From contig NC_092323.1 of the NCBI RefSeq assembly GCF_036785885.1, positions 8,812,501-8,876,500 on the forward strand: 64,000 nucleotides of DNA. Reading direction: 5' to 3'. The first letter of the stretch is position 1; every line of letters starts with the position of its first letter. A model generated the notes under the pieces. It was not told where the DNA came from. It did not search any database and saw nothing but the letters and a program-made list of their open reading frames with translations. Both the position numbers and the translations under genes were made by a program. The DNA comes from Coffea arabica (Eukaryota > Streptophyta > Magnoliopsida > Gentianales > Rubiaceae). Positions 24,542-43,317 of the stretch are shown here, piece after piece.

Positions 24542-27081
24542 GTCCTGTCCCCATTCTTTCTTTTTTGCTTTTATTTCATTTCACCCTGTCTAATTTCTTC
24601 TCCAAATAATACTCTACTAATTTCTTCCCCAAATCAAATAAAAAATGTCTTCTTATTTATTTATCTACTACAACTGTAGTTGTACTAGTACAGTATTTTT
24701 AAGGACTTTATTCTTTATGTTTTTAAACTGCTAGTGGGATATTTTATAGTAACTAGTAGTACTAATTTTCTTGGTAAATACTGACCTCCTCTCCTCCTAC
24801 GGTTGATATCATAAATTCTAGTACTAAATTAATGTCGTCAACGGGAGATTTTGAGGTGAACCAGATTTTATCACCCCATTAAGATCGCATCGCATCACCA
24901 TCTTTATGCTTTTTATTTACCAAATAGTAATACTAGTAATTAAAGAACAAGAATTGGTCCAAAATCGGCCCGGTTTGATGATGATCTAAGTGGGATGTCT
25001 TTACCCAAAAAAATAGTACCCCCTTGAGAAAGTGGGATGTTGCCAATAGTTCCCAAAATCAGCAAAATTCATTCTATCTTGAAAAATAAATTAGGTGTAA
25101 ACCACCCAGTCTAAAACTAACAAAGAAGTAGCACACAAAAAGTAATAGAAAGTTCCTTTTCTTTTTAGTGTAGAAAGTTGACGGGAGTCCTTGACATCTT
25201 CCCTTCAATCCAAGATGCCGGGCCGAGACAGGAAAACCCTTTATTGTCATTTTCCTCTCAATTATTGGTTTCTAAATCAAATACAACAGCTCATCTATAT
25301 TACTACTATGAGGACGGTCATCTCGGCCCGGTCACTCTAAAGAAAGGACTAGGGCTTCCTGTATTTCCAGTCATCTCGGCCCGAGGTTGTATGAACTCGG
25401 CTTTCCAGTGAAATGTCGAGTCCTCACACGTCTACAGTCATCTCAGCTCGTCATTGCGCGAATTCCGTCAAGGCCAGTTCTTCGCCCCTCAGCGTCTCGA
25501 CTAATGAACTGTTCCTGACAACTAACACCTTATTGAAAAACCCCAACGTCTATATGACAGAAAGACATAACGTTTGACAAGACTTGACCACTGCTATATC
25601 TTGTCAACACAGACATGACACACAGGCGGTTAGATCTTAGGAAATTAAAGTCCACTATCCTTCCCTCCTATTGGCCTTCTATAAATACCATTCCCTCCTA
25701 AATAAAGGGAGAGGACTCTCTACTATTTTCATTCCCATTATTCATTTCCCACAAAACTAACTTAATCATTGAAAGTACTCCGAGGGAAAAAAGCGCCGTC
25801 TAGTGTGTTTATCAGGAAAAGTACAGCACAAAATCAACTCGCTTAAGAAGATGACGTATTAGGTTAGCTCGGCTTGCCCATCCAGAAATAACCTTTTCAT
25901 GCTACATATTTACAACAAACGGAAAAGGAAAAAATTTGAATCCCTAAACAGGAAAACGATTGTCATTTTCCGGTCAATTATTAGTTTTTATCCAAAGGAA
26001 TACACTATTGCACACTGCTGCAGAGAGAGATTTGAATCCTTAATCTATAGTCAGAATTGCCCCTCAGCTCACGTAATGCGAGTCGGTTTCCTAAATTCTA
26101 GTCACCGGTCTTCGTTTCTAACCGACGCCAAGTTCATTGCATAGTTTCTCACTGGTCCAAAGTAAACGACATGTTTCCTTGCGAGGCACCATCAAAGTAT
26201 CGAGTGGCTTCGTAAGCACGATATCTTCCCCTGGAATAGTTTTCTGTATTTGGCTCTTCTCAGGCCTGTCAATCTGCATTTTTCGTCGACCAAGTCGGCA
26301 AAAAGACTCGAGATCTACTTCTAGAAAACAATTTGTCAAACGAACAAAGGGAAAAATATGTCAAAAGTGATCTAAAGCAAACACTTTATTAGCTATTTGC
26401 TTTGGACGCTGTCAATAGGAAGGAATCAGATTACCCACTGACGTATCCTCCAAGGTAATTAACTTGCTAGGACAGGATTTCAGTTTCAACACAAGGAGGA
26501 TTAAGCATATCCTTTGCATCATTTCAATTTTATGACTGCCCCCACCAAGAAAACTAGACTCTGGAAAGCATCTAGCGGTTGCAGAATCAAAGTTCATGCC
26601 TATTCCGATCTTGACCTGTCTTAAATCAGTAAATAATCAATAAACAATGATGATAAGTTACTCATTATGTGAGAATTAAGACCGCATTTAGGTACTGGAT
26701 CATGGTTAATCATCGTCCCTACAAAACATGTTAGTCATGGTATGTTCTTGTACAGCAAGCGAACGGTAGAAATGGCATTCTCACTGAGACTGGAAGACAA
26801 ATGAACAACCAACAGTATACGGTATGGTCATCACAATCTTTTAAGGATGGCCCAAGTTACTTTGCACAAAAATTCTGCACATTGAAGGATGGCTTAAGTT
26901 ACTTGCACATACTTTTAGGAACAACATGTCATTGAAGTCTCAATTTCTCAGCCTGTAATCTGTAATCTACGACCTGTGGTATGAATTTTCTAATGCAATC
27001 TTATTCTCAATTTTGTGTCAAAAACTAAAAGTCGTACCCTGAGCTGAAAAATTGGACACTTGCAGTCATCAGTTTATTTCC
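24542..27081. other. Intergenic stretch with LTR fossil, between UBC and D2HGDH genes
   Basis: About 2.5 kb without a host gene. It contains the degraded LTR near 25170-25900. Frames at 26118-26339 and 26412-26597 on the minus strand could not be assigned to any family. The last ~450 bases are the D2HGDH 3' flank. Confidence 0.5.
25170..25900 (+). mobile_element. Degraded LTR-like fragment, Ty3/gypsy-like
   Basis: The stretch has the layout of an LTR: a promoter-like part with three copies of a gtcatctcggcccg motif (near 25317, 25370 and 25437), a TATA-like box near 25681, and a C/T-rich leader. No coding region of a retroelement lies beside it, so it is a solo or truncated LTR and clearly broken. 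Ends and target-site repeats could not be fixed. The family call is tentative. Confidence 0.4.
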
Positions 27082-34349
<7,268 letters not shown>

Positions 34350-35624
34350 CTCGTAGAGAATTTGATGACTATTGAGGGCCGAGCTATTTCATGATAGTGT
34401 CAGATTACTGGGCTATTAAGGGAGTTTTAGGACCAGTTTGGGCAAAGAAATATAGAAGAGACAAGTATTTGGATAAACTGGAGGCTAACTTTGTTTTTTT
34501 TTTTTCGTAGGAGAGGCTGACTTTGTTGAAAGCTTCAGACTCGTTGCCATGCCACTTCTATCCTGTCCTTTCTCTTGTGGTGCATGCGTCTTGTTCTCAA
34601 CTATTTCTAATTGTGTAAAAATTAATTTTAAAAACTTAAAATAAAAAAAATAAAAACTTGTTTCTGATTTTCAGCTTTTTATGTCCAAAAAATTCAAAAT
34701 CAATATAAAATATAATTGAAAATATAATAAAATAAATTTTTAAAAATCAAATCTTAAAAGTCATTTTGTGATTAAAGTCCATACTTCGACAATGTGCAGT
34801 TGCACTCAGTGCTGGTAAAAATAAATTGCATGTTTCATTCTCTTTTTACTTATTCCAATATATGTCTTATTACCATTTTATTTGAAACTCCAAAAAATAC
34901 AAAAGAGACAATCACCCTTTGGTCATATGTCTGGCTTTTATTTTTAACTAATTCCATCCAAATTAGGTACTGGGAAAAAAATTTAAAGTTCAATTTAGGA
35001 GAGAAAATGAAAAGAAATCAAGATTTTCACATTGTCTTGTTTGTCGAAAAATTGGGGGAAAAAAATTCATTATGAATGAATAGACAATATGCATCTAAGG
35101 TACTTAACTTCCAATTTTTTTTGGGGGGGGGGGGGGGGGGGGGGAGGGGTGTAAATAGATTGGGTGATATAGGAGAAAGCAGTCTAAATAAGAGATCATC
35201 ACCTCAAGAGCTCCCACTTAAAAAAAAAAAAAAAAGTGTTCCAATTTGAATTATTTAATTGTTCATTTTACTGGTAAACTAAGCAACGTAAGAATGTTGA
35301 CAAATAGTCTCACTTCTTTATCTATAACTTTTCCCACTTATTAGAAGGAAATGAAAGAAAGAAAAATCACTTCATTAAAATTCCAAGAAACACACTTTCA
35401 GTTGTTTTGCATTCTCTTTTTTTTTTCAAAGAAAAAAAAAACTCCCAAGTTTCAATTATCTTTAGTTCAAGTAATTCCTTTCCTGCAATTACCGTCCAAA
35501 CAAGGTGTTAAACAAAACTGAAGTTATGGTACAGCCCGCTTGCTATTCGGATCCTTTCATTTTCCGAGCCCTATCCAACTCTCTCCTTCAGACTTCCCAA
35601 AGCCAAGTAGTGTATCATAGCAAA
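34350..35624. other. Divergent intergenic region of D2HGDH and methylthiotransferase genes
   Basis: This 1.28 kb stretch should hold both promoters. It contains a short direct repeat around a T run (gaggctaactttgtt / gaggctgactttgtt, 34481-34530), AT-rich DNA, and a homopolymer G run of about 25 at 35123-35152. No transposon ends were recognised. Confidence 0.5.
35123..35152 (+). repeat. Poly-G tract
   Basis: About 20-25 consecutive G residues, interrupted once near the end by A, follow a T run. Tracts like this are unstable, can form G-quadruplexes, and are prone to sequencing length error. Confidence 0.85.
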
Positions 35625-38600
35625 ATGGCGACTGCCACTGCTGCCGCTGCTGCTTCCATATCTTCTTCAGTGTCGTCTGTCTTAAACCAACCCTACCACC
35701 ACCCTTCTCTAATCATCCGGCTTCCTCGGAGATGCTCCGCCGCCTTCTCTCGCCGACTCCTTGGGTCCCCAAATCCCCTGAAAACCTCATCATCTCTCTC
35801 CCGTTCTTCCTACCATGTCCTCGCCCGCTCGCCATTATTAAAAGCGCGGCGATGTTTAACCTTTTCTTTAGGATTCGTTCGGAACTCAGCATCGCACATT
35901 CCGCTTTCCCAAAAGCAAGAAATCCCGAGTCTCCACCATTTCATGCCAAAAGCTACTCCCGTTCCTTCTGTTTCTGAACCCCAATTCGAGTAAGTTGGGG
36001 ATTCCATCGATTTCATTTTTATGCGTGGTTTTATGTTTGTATTAATTCTGGGTTCTGTCTGCTGGAAGTATTTGCCTTGGATAATCTGAGAAAGATTTAA
36101 TCTCGAAGAATTGCCTGGTTGTTATTCAACTTGAAGCTTGTACGTTAGTAATGAGCTCAACTGTTAGTTACTGCTACAAAAATGAATAAGCCTTATCGGT
36201 TTATTTGGCTAGTAATCAAGCTAAAAGAGAAACCACTGAATGCAATTTTCGATTTTGTATCAGTATTTGACGTCATAATTGGATATGTTGGGATTATATT
36301 GTTTGAGCATATTCATTTTTAGTAGAGCGAATTGCGCGAAATGTCACTAAACTATTTCAAAGTGCCGGTTCTGATCATTAAACTTTTTTATTAGCGCGAA
36401 ATGTCACTGAACTAGTAAATCTATACCGTTTTGGTCACTCCGTGTATTTGTGCGGAAATCAACTTTTTGAGGGGTAATTTCGTCTACACAATAGTTAAAA
36501 AATTTATGCCTTCATTCTTCTTCACCCACAACCATAGTGCTATACCATATTTACATTCCCAGCCTTCCCGTACGCATCAATCATCACAGAATAGGTAACC
36601 TCATCCGGTTCACACCCAAAAGACGGCATTTTTTCGAACCACTGGACGGCTTTCTCAGGTAAAGAAGACAGCCTGGCGCAGCTAATTATGGTGGAAAGGA
36701 GGAGTATTGGACCAGCAATCAAAGAATCAAGAGATGAATTCGCTGAAGAAGGGTTCTTTTCGTCCTCTGGGGCTGCTGCTTGGCCTTGTACCTGTCCCAT
36801 ATCTCATCGAGATTGGATGCTACGGAGATGAAGTAAGAGGAAAAGGCAACAGCAGCAACCAAAAAATTGGGATGGACGAGAATTTTGAAGTTGGAGTTGG
36901 GGTTGGGTGCTATCTGCAACCCATGTAAAGTTGTGGAGTGATTTGCGATTAATCTGTTAAATGTTATTGTGCCAACTGCCAACAGAATTGGAATGGACAT
37001 CAAAGTCCAGTGTAGGCCGACGACGGACGGAGCTCTCTATGCCCACCCACTTCTGCAACAAAACCACCGAACTTTACATTTAATTTCTCATTCTTTTCAC
37101 TCTTTCCGCATCGTCATTTTCGCCACTCCCAACCCCAGAGGTATGTAAAGGTGACATTATCGGGCTTAACTCCTCTCTCAATCATATCCGTAAACAATTT
37201 CTCGGCTCTGTCCAAGTCTCTACATTTTCTAAACACCTTGAAGGTAACATTATACAAAATCACTTCTTTCTTCAACTTAAGCCTTTCCAGAAAGTAACTC
37301 AGCACCAAAGGCGCAGTTTCAGAGTTGGACATGTTATTGAGCACAACGGCAGCATCTTGCTCTACAACTTTGCCACCCAAATTAGCCAAAATACTAATAA
37401 CGTCAGCTTCTACAGGGTCACACGAGTCCAATTGTTGGGAAGCTTGGACTAAAGAAGCATACCTGAAATCGTAGGAATTGCGCCTGAGCTTTGATGCCCT
37501 GGAGCTGTTGGGGTTGACCCAGATATAGCTTTTTGAGGAAGAAGAGATGGTTTTAGCATCTGGGCGGTGAGGAATTTGGGAAATTGAGGGGGATTGTTGT
37601 TGGGAAGCCGGTATAGAGAGGGAAGGTTTTGGATGGGGCTTGAGAGGAGGAAAAGCGAGGGCGTTATGGGGGATGATTCTGAGTTGGTGGAGGTGAGTGG
37701 GATAAAGAGAGTTACAGAAGAGGTGTGGGTGGCGAGAGAGATGAGACGGCGAATAGGCGGCGGCCACCATTCTTCTCTCTACTCTTCTTCCTTCCTTCTC
37801 AGTCGTCACTCACTCAGCAGAGCAGTCAGCAGCATTTGAATTTTCTTCTTTTTTACAACTATGAAAAATTTCGCCTGCATTTTTTGGTTGAAGTTTGATG
37901 GTGCCGCCATTCAGATCAGCCATCTCCTTTATGTCTTTGCCGGATACGGAACCATTGATTATGTAAAAGCTTCAAGAAAAAGGCTGTGCTGACAAATTTG
38001 CCCCTCAAAAAGTTGATTTCCGTCTCTCCTAACGGCACAAATACACGGAGTGACTAAAACGGTATAGATTTACTAGTTCAGTGACATTTCGCGCTAATAA
38101 AAAAGTTTAGTGACCAGAACCGGCACTTTGAAATAGTTTAGTGACATTTCGCGCAATTCGCTCTTTTTAGTATCTCATTTAGCTATTATTGTATGCTTAA
38201 CAATGCCATTATTTAACCTTTGCCTTCTTGACGCTTTCCGGTTTTGATGTTGAATAGTTGTGTTTGCTCTTCATAGTGTTTAGTGTCGACTGATCATACA
38301 GATGGGTATCTTCTGAAACTAAAGCCGTTATATGCACAGAGTTGTTGTCTTGTCAACAGTGCAGTGTCTAAGTACTAGCGACTTCATATACTTATAGTTT
38401 TCTTAAACATAAAGAGCTCTTATGTCCAATTACAAATATCTCATTGTTATTTCTCTTCTTGTTTATTTTTGTCCTAGCTTGATAGCACCTTCTGAAGTTC
38501 TTCCAAGAGGTCGTATTTATCAAGAAACATATGGATGTCAGATGAATGTCAATGATATGGAGATAGTATTATCTATCATGAAGAAAGCTGGGTATAGTGA

Positions 38601-40395
38601 AGTGGTGGATGTTCCTGAGAGTGCAGAGATAATATTTGTCAACACATGTGCTATTAGGGACAATGCAGAGCACAAGGTATGGCAGAGGCTCAATTACTTT
38701 TGGTTTCTTAAGAGGCATTGGAAGAGCAATGTTGCCATTGGACGGTCACAGTCCCTGCATCCTCCGAAAGTTGTTGTTCTCAGCTGTATGGCTGAGAGGT
38801 TGAAGGAGAAGATATTAGATGCAGATAAGATGGTTGATGTTGTTTGTGGACCTGATGCTTATAGAGACCTGCCACGCCTATTAGAAGAGGTAGACTCTGG
38901 TCAAAAAGGGATTAACACTCTACTTTCACTTGAAGAAACTTATGCTGATATCAATCCTGTTCGTATCTCTAAAAATTCAATCAGTGCTTTTGTCTCAATT
39001 ATGAGAGGTTGCAATAATATGTGCTCCTTTTGCATTGTTCCTTTCACCAGAGGCAGAGAGAGATCTAGGCCAGTGGAATCCATTGTTAGAGAGGTGGGAG
39101 AGCTTTGGAAAGAATGTGTTAAAGAGGTGACACTTCTTGGTCAGAATGTTAACAGTTACAATGACACATCCGGGCTTGAAAAAGAAATTGAACCAGGAGT
39201 AAACTGGAAACTTAGTGAAGGTTTTTCCAGCATGTGTAAGGTTAAAAAGATGGGTTTACGCTTTGCAGATCTCTTGGATAGACTTGCTGTGGAATTTCCA
39301 GAGATGCGGTTTAGATTCACTTCACCACACCCTAAAGATTTTCCTGATGAGTTGTTGTATGTAATGCGAGACAGACACAATATCTGCAAAAGCATCCATT
39401 TGCCTGCACAATCAGGGAACAGTAACGTGCTGAAAAAGATGCGACGTGGCTATACACGAGAAGCATATTTAGAACTTGTGAGTAAGATACGGAGTATAAT
39501 TCCTGATATGGGGATCAGCAGTGATTTTATTTGTGGTGAGAGTCTTATTCACATTGGTTTTACTCATCGTATTCTTAGTTTTCATTAATTATTTTATCTT
39601 CTCTTCTTTGATTTTCTTCATTTTATTGCATTTTTCTGGTTCTTTTACACCTCATGGCTTGTCATCAAGTTCCTGACTCTCCCTGATTATCAAATGGCAC
39701 CACTGTCAATCATGAATCTCTGGGGTTTAAGTTTCATATGGATCCTGTAATTGCCAAGCACTCCCATGTTTTGGCAGTAGTTGACCAAATCTTCTTGAGC
39801 TTTTAATTTTAATTGGTTGGACTATTTTGGGGATAGGATTGCTTATGAATCATTTCTTGTCTGAATAATTTGGTGCCTTGATGCAGGTTTTTGTGGTGAA
39901 ACAGAGGAGGAGCACCAAGACACACTTACCCTGATGAAGGCTGTCAGTTATGATATGGCATACATGTTTGCATACAGTATGAGAGAGAAAACCCATGCCC
40001 ACAGGAATTACGTGGATGATGTTCTTGAAGATGTAAAGCAGAGACGGCTAACAGAGCTTATTGAAGCTTTCCGGGAGAGTACAGGTCAGTGCTTTGACTC
40101 CCAATTTGGCAGTGTCCAACTTGTGTTAGTTGAAGGGCCCAATAAGAGGGCCCCTGACACAGAGCTTATAGGCAAGAGCGATAGAGGCCACAGGGTATCT
40201 TTCAGAAACTTGCCTGTCCCTGATAGGGTTGAGATTGATGGTAAAAGGAATCCAAGAGTTGGTGATTTTGTGGAAGTTCATATTTCAAAAACCTCAAGAG
40301 CGACACTCTTTGGAGAAGCACTTGCGATTACTAAACTGAGCTCATTTTATGACAATCTACATGAACCTGCTTTTGCCTGTGCTAGCGGAATTTGA
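35625..40395 (+). CDS. MiaB/CDK5RAP1-like tRNA methylthiotransferase, organellar
   Basis: Exons 35625-35989, 38478-39535 and 39887-40395 join in phase to 643 residues. The chosen ATG ([11 protein letters not shown]) aligns with the start I recall for Arabidopsis At4g36390. An in-frame ATG at 35505 would add 40 residues. A Ser/Arg-rich transit peptide fills most of exon 1. The N-terminal UPF0004 domain has cysteines in [22 protein letters not shown] and LSCMAERL for one Fe-S cluster. The radical-SAM motif [13 protein letters not shown] supplies the second cluster. A TRAM domain closes the protein (GDFVEVHI). The family converts i6A to ms2i6A at tRNA position 37. Intron 1 (35990-38477) contains a complete Pack-MULE. 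Confidence 0.93.
36540..36692 (-). pseudogene. Second captured PPR fragment within the Pack-MULE
   Basis: The minus-strand reading [19 protein letters not shown] continues through [20 protein letters not shown] and stops. It picks up the SVR7-like protein exactly where the first fragment leaves off (NVTFT/TIISCAR). It covers one PPR unit plus the start of the next, then ends near the left inverted repeat. The donor gene is not in this window. Confidence 0.82.
36700..37130 (-). other. Non-PPR filler within the Pack-MULE
   Basis: About 430 bp separates the two PPR fragments. On the minus strand it holds a 94-residue frame (36719-37003) containing [17 protein letters not shown], which I cannot assign. 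A ttttgttgcag acceptor-like site precedes it. It may be a second captured gene piece or an altered intron of the donor. Confidence 0.5.
37142..37809 (-). pseudogene. Captured N-terminal fragment of an SVR7-like PPR protein
   Basis: An uninterrupted minus-strand frame begins with Met at 37809 and runs about 220 residues. After a Ser/Pro/His-rich, transit-peptide-like N-terminus it reads [20 protein letters not shown], then [16 protein letters not shown], then a PPR-type helix pair ending [12 protein letters not shown]. These are landmarks of Arabidopsis SVR7 (At4g16390), a plastid PPR-SMR protein. Similarity stops at about 37142, where unrelated sequence begins. The frame closes soon after at 37114. 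It is antisense to the host gene and sits wholly within the Pack-MULE. Confidence 0.85.
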
Positions 40396-42131
40396 TCTAT
40401 TCTTTTAAGAAGCCCCTGGTACAACTTTTTCCTCACTAAATTAATCTACTTGAAGGTAGTTTTGCTGTAATTACGGGTTTAAGTTTCATTCATCCCTTTG
40501 AATTATTGCTTGGTCTCAAAATTAAGTGCTTCTTCAGCAGACCTATATTACACAGTTTATATTTCTGGAGGAAATTCCATACCAAGCAACAGTTCTGGGG
40601 CTGAAGGGAGTAAATTGAATTTTCCCTTGATTACATCCTGGAAGCACAGGTGATTTCTATTGGTCTGGTTCCTTGGGATGGGCTCTGGACCTCCGTTAAA
40701 AGGGGAGGATGTTCTCTTGGTTTTGCGTGATGCTTGTAGTGAAAGATAGGCTTTTGTGTAGTTTCTCACCTCTCACTCAAACCAGGCGAAAATGCCAAGA
40801 TCACAGAATCAAATGCAGGAGAGCAAAATACTTGGTAGCACTCTTTCTCAGAGTTATTAGAGAGTATCCAAGACACTCAGCAGTGACAGTGAAATGGAGC
40901 TTCTCTGAAGCATGAATCTGGGAGGCTAAACATTCTCCAGTTCAGGTGGATCAGTGTCAGCAAGAAAATGGGTTTTGTACGCCAGGTTCATTTAATTTTA
41001 CGTGAGATTATAGTTCTTAACTCCCAGAATCCATTGTCATTGAGTTTTGGTGTACGACTAGATTAGGACAAACAAAATACACATATGAGGAGTTTGGCAT
41101 GAAAGCCCCCCCGTGGGGGATTCTGATGCAAGTGAAAGGGATGAAGGATACGGAAAGCTTTAGCTCGAACCCTGTACACCTTTTCTATCCTAGAGGCTCC
41201 GCATGTTTCCTGGCGTAAGTTCATTGCTGAAAGCTAAATGGAAGTCAACTATAACTATATACATAAAATATATATAATAATATGTATAATTTATAATTAT
41301 ACCTATTATAACATAAATTAATAATAATTTATATATCGATTTGTGGTAATTCATAATCATTAAATAAATATTATATTTAATTATGAATTCGTTTTAAGTC
41401 CAAAGTTCATATAAAAATGTGAATCAAGTTTGAGCCTCCTAATTTGAGCCTAAACTCGAAGGTCCAAAAGCCTGAAAGTTCTATTTAATCAAGTTTGAGC
41501 TTGTGAAAACTGGCTCATAGAGCCTAACCGACAGCCCTGCAGCTAATTGTTTTCCTTGACAGCAACCTCATTCAGACGTTGCATGACCAAGTGATGAAAT
41601 TTTAGGCTCAATGCATTATTACGCTATGCTAAAGACTCTGAAATACGGTAACACTTCATTGGAAAAGTTTATTATTATTAGAGAGCTTGTCAAAAGAATT
41701 ACTAGTGTAGTGGAGGAAAAGTTTCCCAAGAAATACTTAATTGAATGCAAGGCAATTAGCTGTGTTTGGTTTTGCTTTGAGGCTTTTAGCTAATGTCAGG
41801 GGGTGCTGAGAACTGAGAATGAGAGTGTGTGAATTTGTCGGGTTCTTGAGGAGAATGAGAAGAGAGAGTGACCAAAAAGAGCAGAGTGAAAATTGAAGAG
41901 TGATAAGGACAAGTCGAAGTAGACGAGACTTGTGAGGAAGCAAAGCAGAGCCATGGGGAGCGTCTTGAAAAATGAAGATGCAGCAGCAGCAGGAGCAGGA
42001 TGTAACCTCGTCTGGACTGATTTTTATTCAAACGCGCGCACAGGATGTAACCTCATTTATTTGTTCATTCAAGACGTAATTCAATTTTAACAATTTGTAA
42101 ATATTTAACTCACACGTAATGTTAAAATTGA
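40396..42131. other. Intergenic, methylthiotransferase 3' flank and AT-rich DNA
   Basis: The first part is 3' untranslated region. Around 41400-41530 a repeat-like stretch recurs to tttgagc motifs, resembling a decayed dispersed repeat. The minus-strand frames at 41737-42031 show no family features. Confidence 0.45.
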
Positions 42132-42148
42132 TGTACAAAATGTTATCT

Positions 42149-42377
42149 TTTTTTTTTCGGAGACGACAACTGTAGTATATCCTAATATATCCTACACTAC
42201 GGGAAAGGGTGGACCTAAGGAGGTTCGGGAGTAACTCGGAGGGGACTGAACCACTGTCGAATCAAACGAGTATACTATGCATCCGTCTGAATTTTTTGAA
42301 ACATATCTACATTTTAATGTGGTAACCCCGCCAAGCCTTAAAAGGCTTTGGTGGCCACAAGCCCAAAGGCTGGTGGT
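42149..42377 (-). mobile_element. SINE, tRNA-like head, with 17-bp target-site duplication
   Basis: Identical 17-bp flanks tgtacaaaatgttatct lie at 42132-42148 and 42378-42394. Between them, on the minus strand, the element starts accaccagcctttgggctt (A-box-like cttgtggccacca), has a B-box-like gtggttcagtccc, and ends gtcgtctccg followed by an A run of nine or more. The length of about 229 bp, A tail and long perfect duplication are SINE hallmarks. Assignment to a named family was not possible. Confidence 0.8.
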
Positions 42378-42394
42378 TGTACAAAATGTTATCT

Positions 42395-43317
42395 CAACTT
42401 TACAACATCATCTCTCGTCAACCTTTAGGGACGTCCCTGCCCCATTTCCGGTTAATTAACTTGCCTTTAAATACACATCTACTACGAGTAAAAAAGTTTG
42501 CTGCTGCGTCTCTGGCATAGTTAGTGTCCGCTAGGCTCTAGGCCTCTAGCTAACATAGTATAATGCATCTGGGGGTCGCTGCAATGTTAAATTGTACTTA
42601 AAAATTTTCGGAAGCTTGGATTTTTAAGAGTTACTATTTCAGTTTCTCCACTATCATGTATAGTATTCTAAACCAGCCTTAGGTCATTAGAAATCCATTT
42701 TCACTTCCAACTTCATGCTTAATTTGTTTCCTAAGCAACTTTCCTGTTCGCCCTGCCAAATCTCTACTTTTTTTTCCCCTTATGATGCTAAATCTCTACT
42801 TAATTTATATAAATGTCTTGTGCTTTTGCAATTCCTCATGATTATGAATAGTGGACTGAAAGATAAGGTGATTAATTGAGCCTGCGCAATCTGTTTTATG
42901 TCGAATTAGCTAAAAGTTAAACTAGTGTTGCTTAGATTTGAAAAACAGGACTAAGTGCTACAACACTCCCTAGTCAATTCCAATTAGTTTCTTCAAATCT
43001 CATTTTAATTCTCAACACGTCAAATCACACACGCACACATAATATAAATGGTCTATCCAACGGGTACCCATGCCCTCGTTAAAATGTATTTCATGTGTCA
43101 TATTTTTTAAAATATAATATTAATTAACGAAAGTAAATAAATACAATGGAGAGAAAGTATATAAATGCAATGAAGAGTAATAATTATTAATATATGTATA
43201 TACATAGTACGTTAAGTGAATTTTATGTGTAAACGAGTGCCTAATGGACACGCATTAGAAAAATCCTAATACAAAATGATCTTCAGTTCTGATTTTGGTA
43301 GGTTGTTGAATTGGCTA
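42395..43317. other. AT-rich intergenic DNA
   Basis: No open frame, inverted repeat or RNA signature was recognised between the SINE and the tandem-repeat field. Confidence 0.4.

Larger units (their letters stand above)
36325..38163 (-). mobile_element. Pack-MULE carrying PPR gene fragments, in intron 1 of the methylthiotransferase gene
   Basis: A 1839-bp element. Its inverted repeats, 36325-36484 and 37989-38163, begin gagcgaattgcgcgaaatgt and differ by about three substitutions in the outer ~130 bp plus a 12-bp indel further in. A perfect 9-bp target duplication flanks it. No transposase frame is present, so it is nonautonomous. The interior, read on the minus strand, carries the N-terminal part and a later repeat of an SVR7-like pentatricopeptide gene, separated by about 440 bp of other sequence. 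This is the Pack-MULE architecture known from rice and other plants. The low TIR divergence suggests a fairly young insertion. Confidence 0.92.
36316..38172. repeat. 9-bp target-site duplication flanking the Pack-MULE
   Basis: The string tttttagta occurs at 36316-36324 and again at 38164-38172, immediately outside the two inverted repeats, with no mismatch. Nine bases is the standard Mutator-superfamily duplication length. Confidence 0.93.

Noticed and set aside
35505-35624. Upstream in-frame ATG of the methylthiotransferase gene (adds 40 residues)
   Set aside because: The added segment does not look like a transit peptide and the ATG at 35625 matches the start of the Arabidopsis relative as recalled; kept only as an alternative.
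36719-37003. 94-residue frame in the Pack-MULE as a recognised second captured gene
   Set aside because: I could not assign it to any family; recorded as filler of unknown origin.
37114-37809. The PPR open frame as a functional host gene
   Set aside because: It lies entirely between MULE inverted repeats, covers only the N-terminal part of the protein, and the continuation is displaced by unrelated sequence.
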